This document shows positions 5,412 through 6,125 of a stretch of DNA of 6,125 bases, one piece after another (within the stretch, counting starts at the first letter, position 1; each line of letters begins with the position of its first letter). Position numbers and translations under genes: made by a program. Origin of the DNA: Lachnospiraceae bacterium. Lineage in GTDB: Bacteria > Bacillota > Clostridia > Lachnospirales > Lachnospiraceae. Below the pieces are notes generated by a model. That model was not told the DNA's origin, ran no database searches, and was given only the letters and a program-made list of their open reading frames with translations. Location: the NCBI GenBank assembly GCA_024691065.1, contig JAILOA010000210.1, positions 1 to 6,125 of the forward strand, given 5' to 3'.

Positions 5412-5440
5412 ATTGTACGCACTTTTACTGAATTTTTCAA
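5412..5440 (-). promoter_or_regulatory. Candidate promoter between the membrane protein gene and guaB
   Basis: TTGAAA (5440-5435) and TACAAT (5417-5412) are each one base from consensus and are 17 bases apart. The pair sits directly after the terminator of the upstream gene and about 240 bases before the guaB start, and it is separate from the promoter at 5275-5247. It would drive the candidate RNA. Confidence 0.6.
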
Positions 5441-5441
5441 C

Positions 5442-5478
5442 AAAAAAGTGCCGACTGACATAATAAATCAATCGGCAC
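5442..5478 (-). terminator. Intrinsic terminator of the small membrane protein gene
   Basis: Positions 5448-5458 pair with 5468-5478 (11 bp with one T-G wobble, nine-base loop). TTTTTTG follows on the minus strand (5447-5441). It lies 62 bases beyond the stop of the gene at 5541-6059. Confidence 0.9.
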
Positions 5479-5540
5479 ATACTTATTTCGATATTTATCT
5501 TTACGGATTTTTAAGGAAACAAATTGAATTCTCAACTATA

Positions 5541-6059
5541 TTAATGATAAAATTCTGTCTTTACTTTAAATGGTGATTTATCTTTCATTTCCTTAAGTAA
5601 TGTTTCATCCGGTGTGAATTTCACGCTGTAATTACCTGACTCACCGCCGTTTACAACTATTACATAATGCTTCTGATCTTCTCTGTTGGATGAGAAATTC
5701 TTTGGTTTAAGATTTTTATAAGAGTCTAAATCATGGGAATTTTCCTCAGCTACTACTATTGCATTTTCCAAATCGACTCTTGCCATATTCTTTCTGCTGT
5801 TTCCTGCAATAATTCTGTCAAAATCTATCTGACCGTCTACATATACGTATTCGTACTCGATTTTTACAGGTGGCAAAAACCAAATTAATACTACATCAAT
5901 TATCAAAAAAATTATGAATAATCCCGGATTTTGTAAGAATATTCCAAGTCCTATTACAAGGAGAATCGCTGCGACTGCTACCATGAAATAGCGTAGGAAT
6001 ATCTTTCCTTTCGGTACTTCTACCTTTACTAAAGTGTCTGAATATGAACCTTCATTCAT
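5541..6059 (-). CDS. Small membrane protein of unknown function with two predicted helices (DUF6106-like)
   Basis: The 172-residue product has a short polar N-terminus, then two hydrophobic segments at about residues 24-42 and 46-62, split by QNPG. A soluble C-terminal part of about 110 residues follows, with the tract KIEYEYVYVDGQIDFDRI (66-83) and a patterned end (HYVIVVNGG, YSVKFTPDETLLKEM). No cleavable signal, metal site or catalytic motif is visible. The shape and the 'YEYVYVDGQIDFDRI' tract recall small Lachnospiraceae proteins that I remember as DUF6106; this is from memory and not certain. A tail on the cytoplasmic face is likely but unproven. The ATG at 6059-6057 has AAGGAG eight bases upstream. 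A gene fragment ends 21 bases before it, so the two are probably co-transcribed, and a strong terminator closes the unit. No function can be assigned. Confidence 0.85.
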   Translation of the reverse strand: MNEGSYSDTLVKVEVPKGKIFLRYFMVAVAAILLVIGLGIFLQNPGLFIIFLIIDVVLIWFLPPVKIEYEYVYVDGQIDFDRIIAGNSRKNMARVDLENAIVVAEENSHDLDSYKNLKPKNFSSNREDQKHYVIVVNGGESGNYSVKFTPDETLLKEMKDKSPFKVKTEFYH

Positions 6060-6080
6060 GTTGTACTCTCCTTGTGTTTT

Positions 6081-6125
6081 TTATTTAAAATCCTTCGGCT
6101 TTTGAACTAAAAGCTTACCGCAAGA
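6081..6125 (-). CDS. 3' end of an unidentified upstream gene (last 14 codons)
   Basis: Reading the minus strand from the window edge, one frame gives SCGKLLVQKPKDFK followed by TAA (6083-6081). The other two frames stop within six codons. The stop lies 21 bases before the next start codon, with that gene's ribosome binding site in between, which fits operon spacing. The fragment is too short to identify, and an open frame of this length can occur by chance. Confidence 0.4.
   Translation of the reverse strand, partial: SCGKLLVQKPKDFK

Noticed and set aside
5320..5420. Hammerhead-like core (CTGATG) on the plus strand of the guaB upstream gap
   Set aside because: The conserved CUGANGA is broken (CTGATGT), and the remaining GAAA and cleavage-site elements are not in the right arrangement.

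Overview
The window looks like a chromosomal housekeeping segment of a low-to-moderate GC anaerobic Firmicute, most probably of the Lachnospiraceae (Butyrivibrio, Pseudobutyrivibrio or relatives). This rests on the style of the proteins, the purine-rich ribosome binding sites, the rpsT / lepA / hemW order and a small two-helix membrane protein that resembles a family I associate with Lachnospiraceae. The genus is inferred, not shown. All recognisable genes lie on the minus strand, so transcription runs from high to low coordinates.

In the direction of transcription: the last 14 codons of an unidentified gene (6125-6081) are followed by a small membrane protein gene (6059-5541) that ends in a strong intrinsic terminator (5478-5442). 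Next comes a 370-base gap that holds more than the guaB promoter. It contains a second good promoter (5440-5412), a block able to form alternative stem-loops, and an AT-rich terminator-like hairpin just upstream of the guaB promoter. This is a candidate small RNA or attenuator of about 124 nt. guaB (5171-3714, IMP dehydrogenase, guanine nucleotide synthesis) follows. After a 220-base gap with a near-consensus promoter and a leader hairpin comes rpsT (3493-3230, ribosomal protein S20), closed by a clear terminator at 3207-3178.

Downstream of that terminator lies the oddest part: a dCMP deaminase gene (3006-2524, dUMP supply for dTTP) sandwiched between two unrelated-looking minisatellites. One has about eight units of 15-17 bp (3055-3176), the other thirteen units of 13 bp (2369-2536). 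The second array runs into the deaminase gene and supplies its stop codon. lepA (2323-509, elongation factor 4) follows. Two abutting perfect or near-perfect stem-loops then fill the short gap before hemW (437 to beyond position 1, radical-SAM heme chaperone family). The hemW product carries an unusual stretch where the family is normally well conserved.

Functionally the genes serve general growth: translation (S20, EF4), nucleotide supply (IMPDH, dCMP deaminase) and heme trafficking (HemW). No mobile element, CRISPR array, tRNA or rRNA is visible. The most interesting material is non-coding: the candidate RNA upstream of guaB, the two minisatellites around the deaminase and the double hairpin before hemW.
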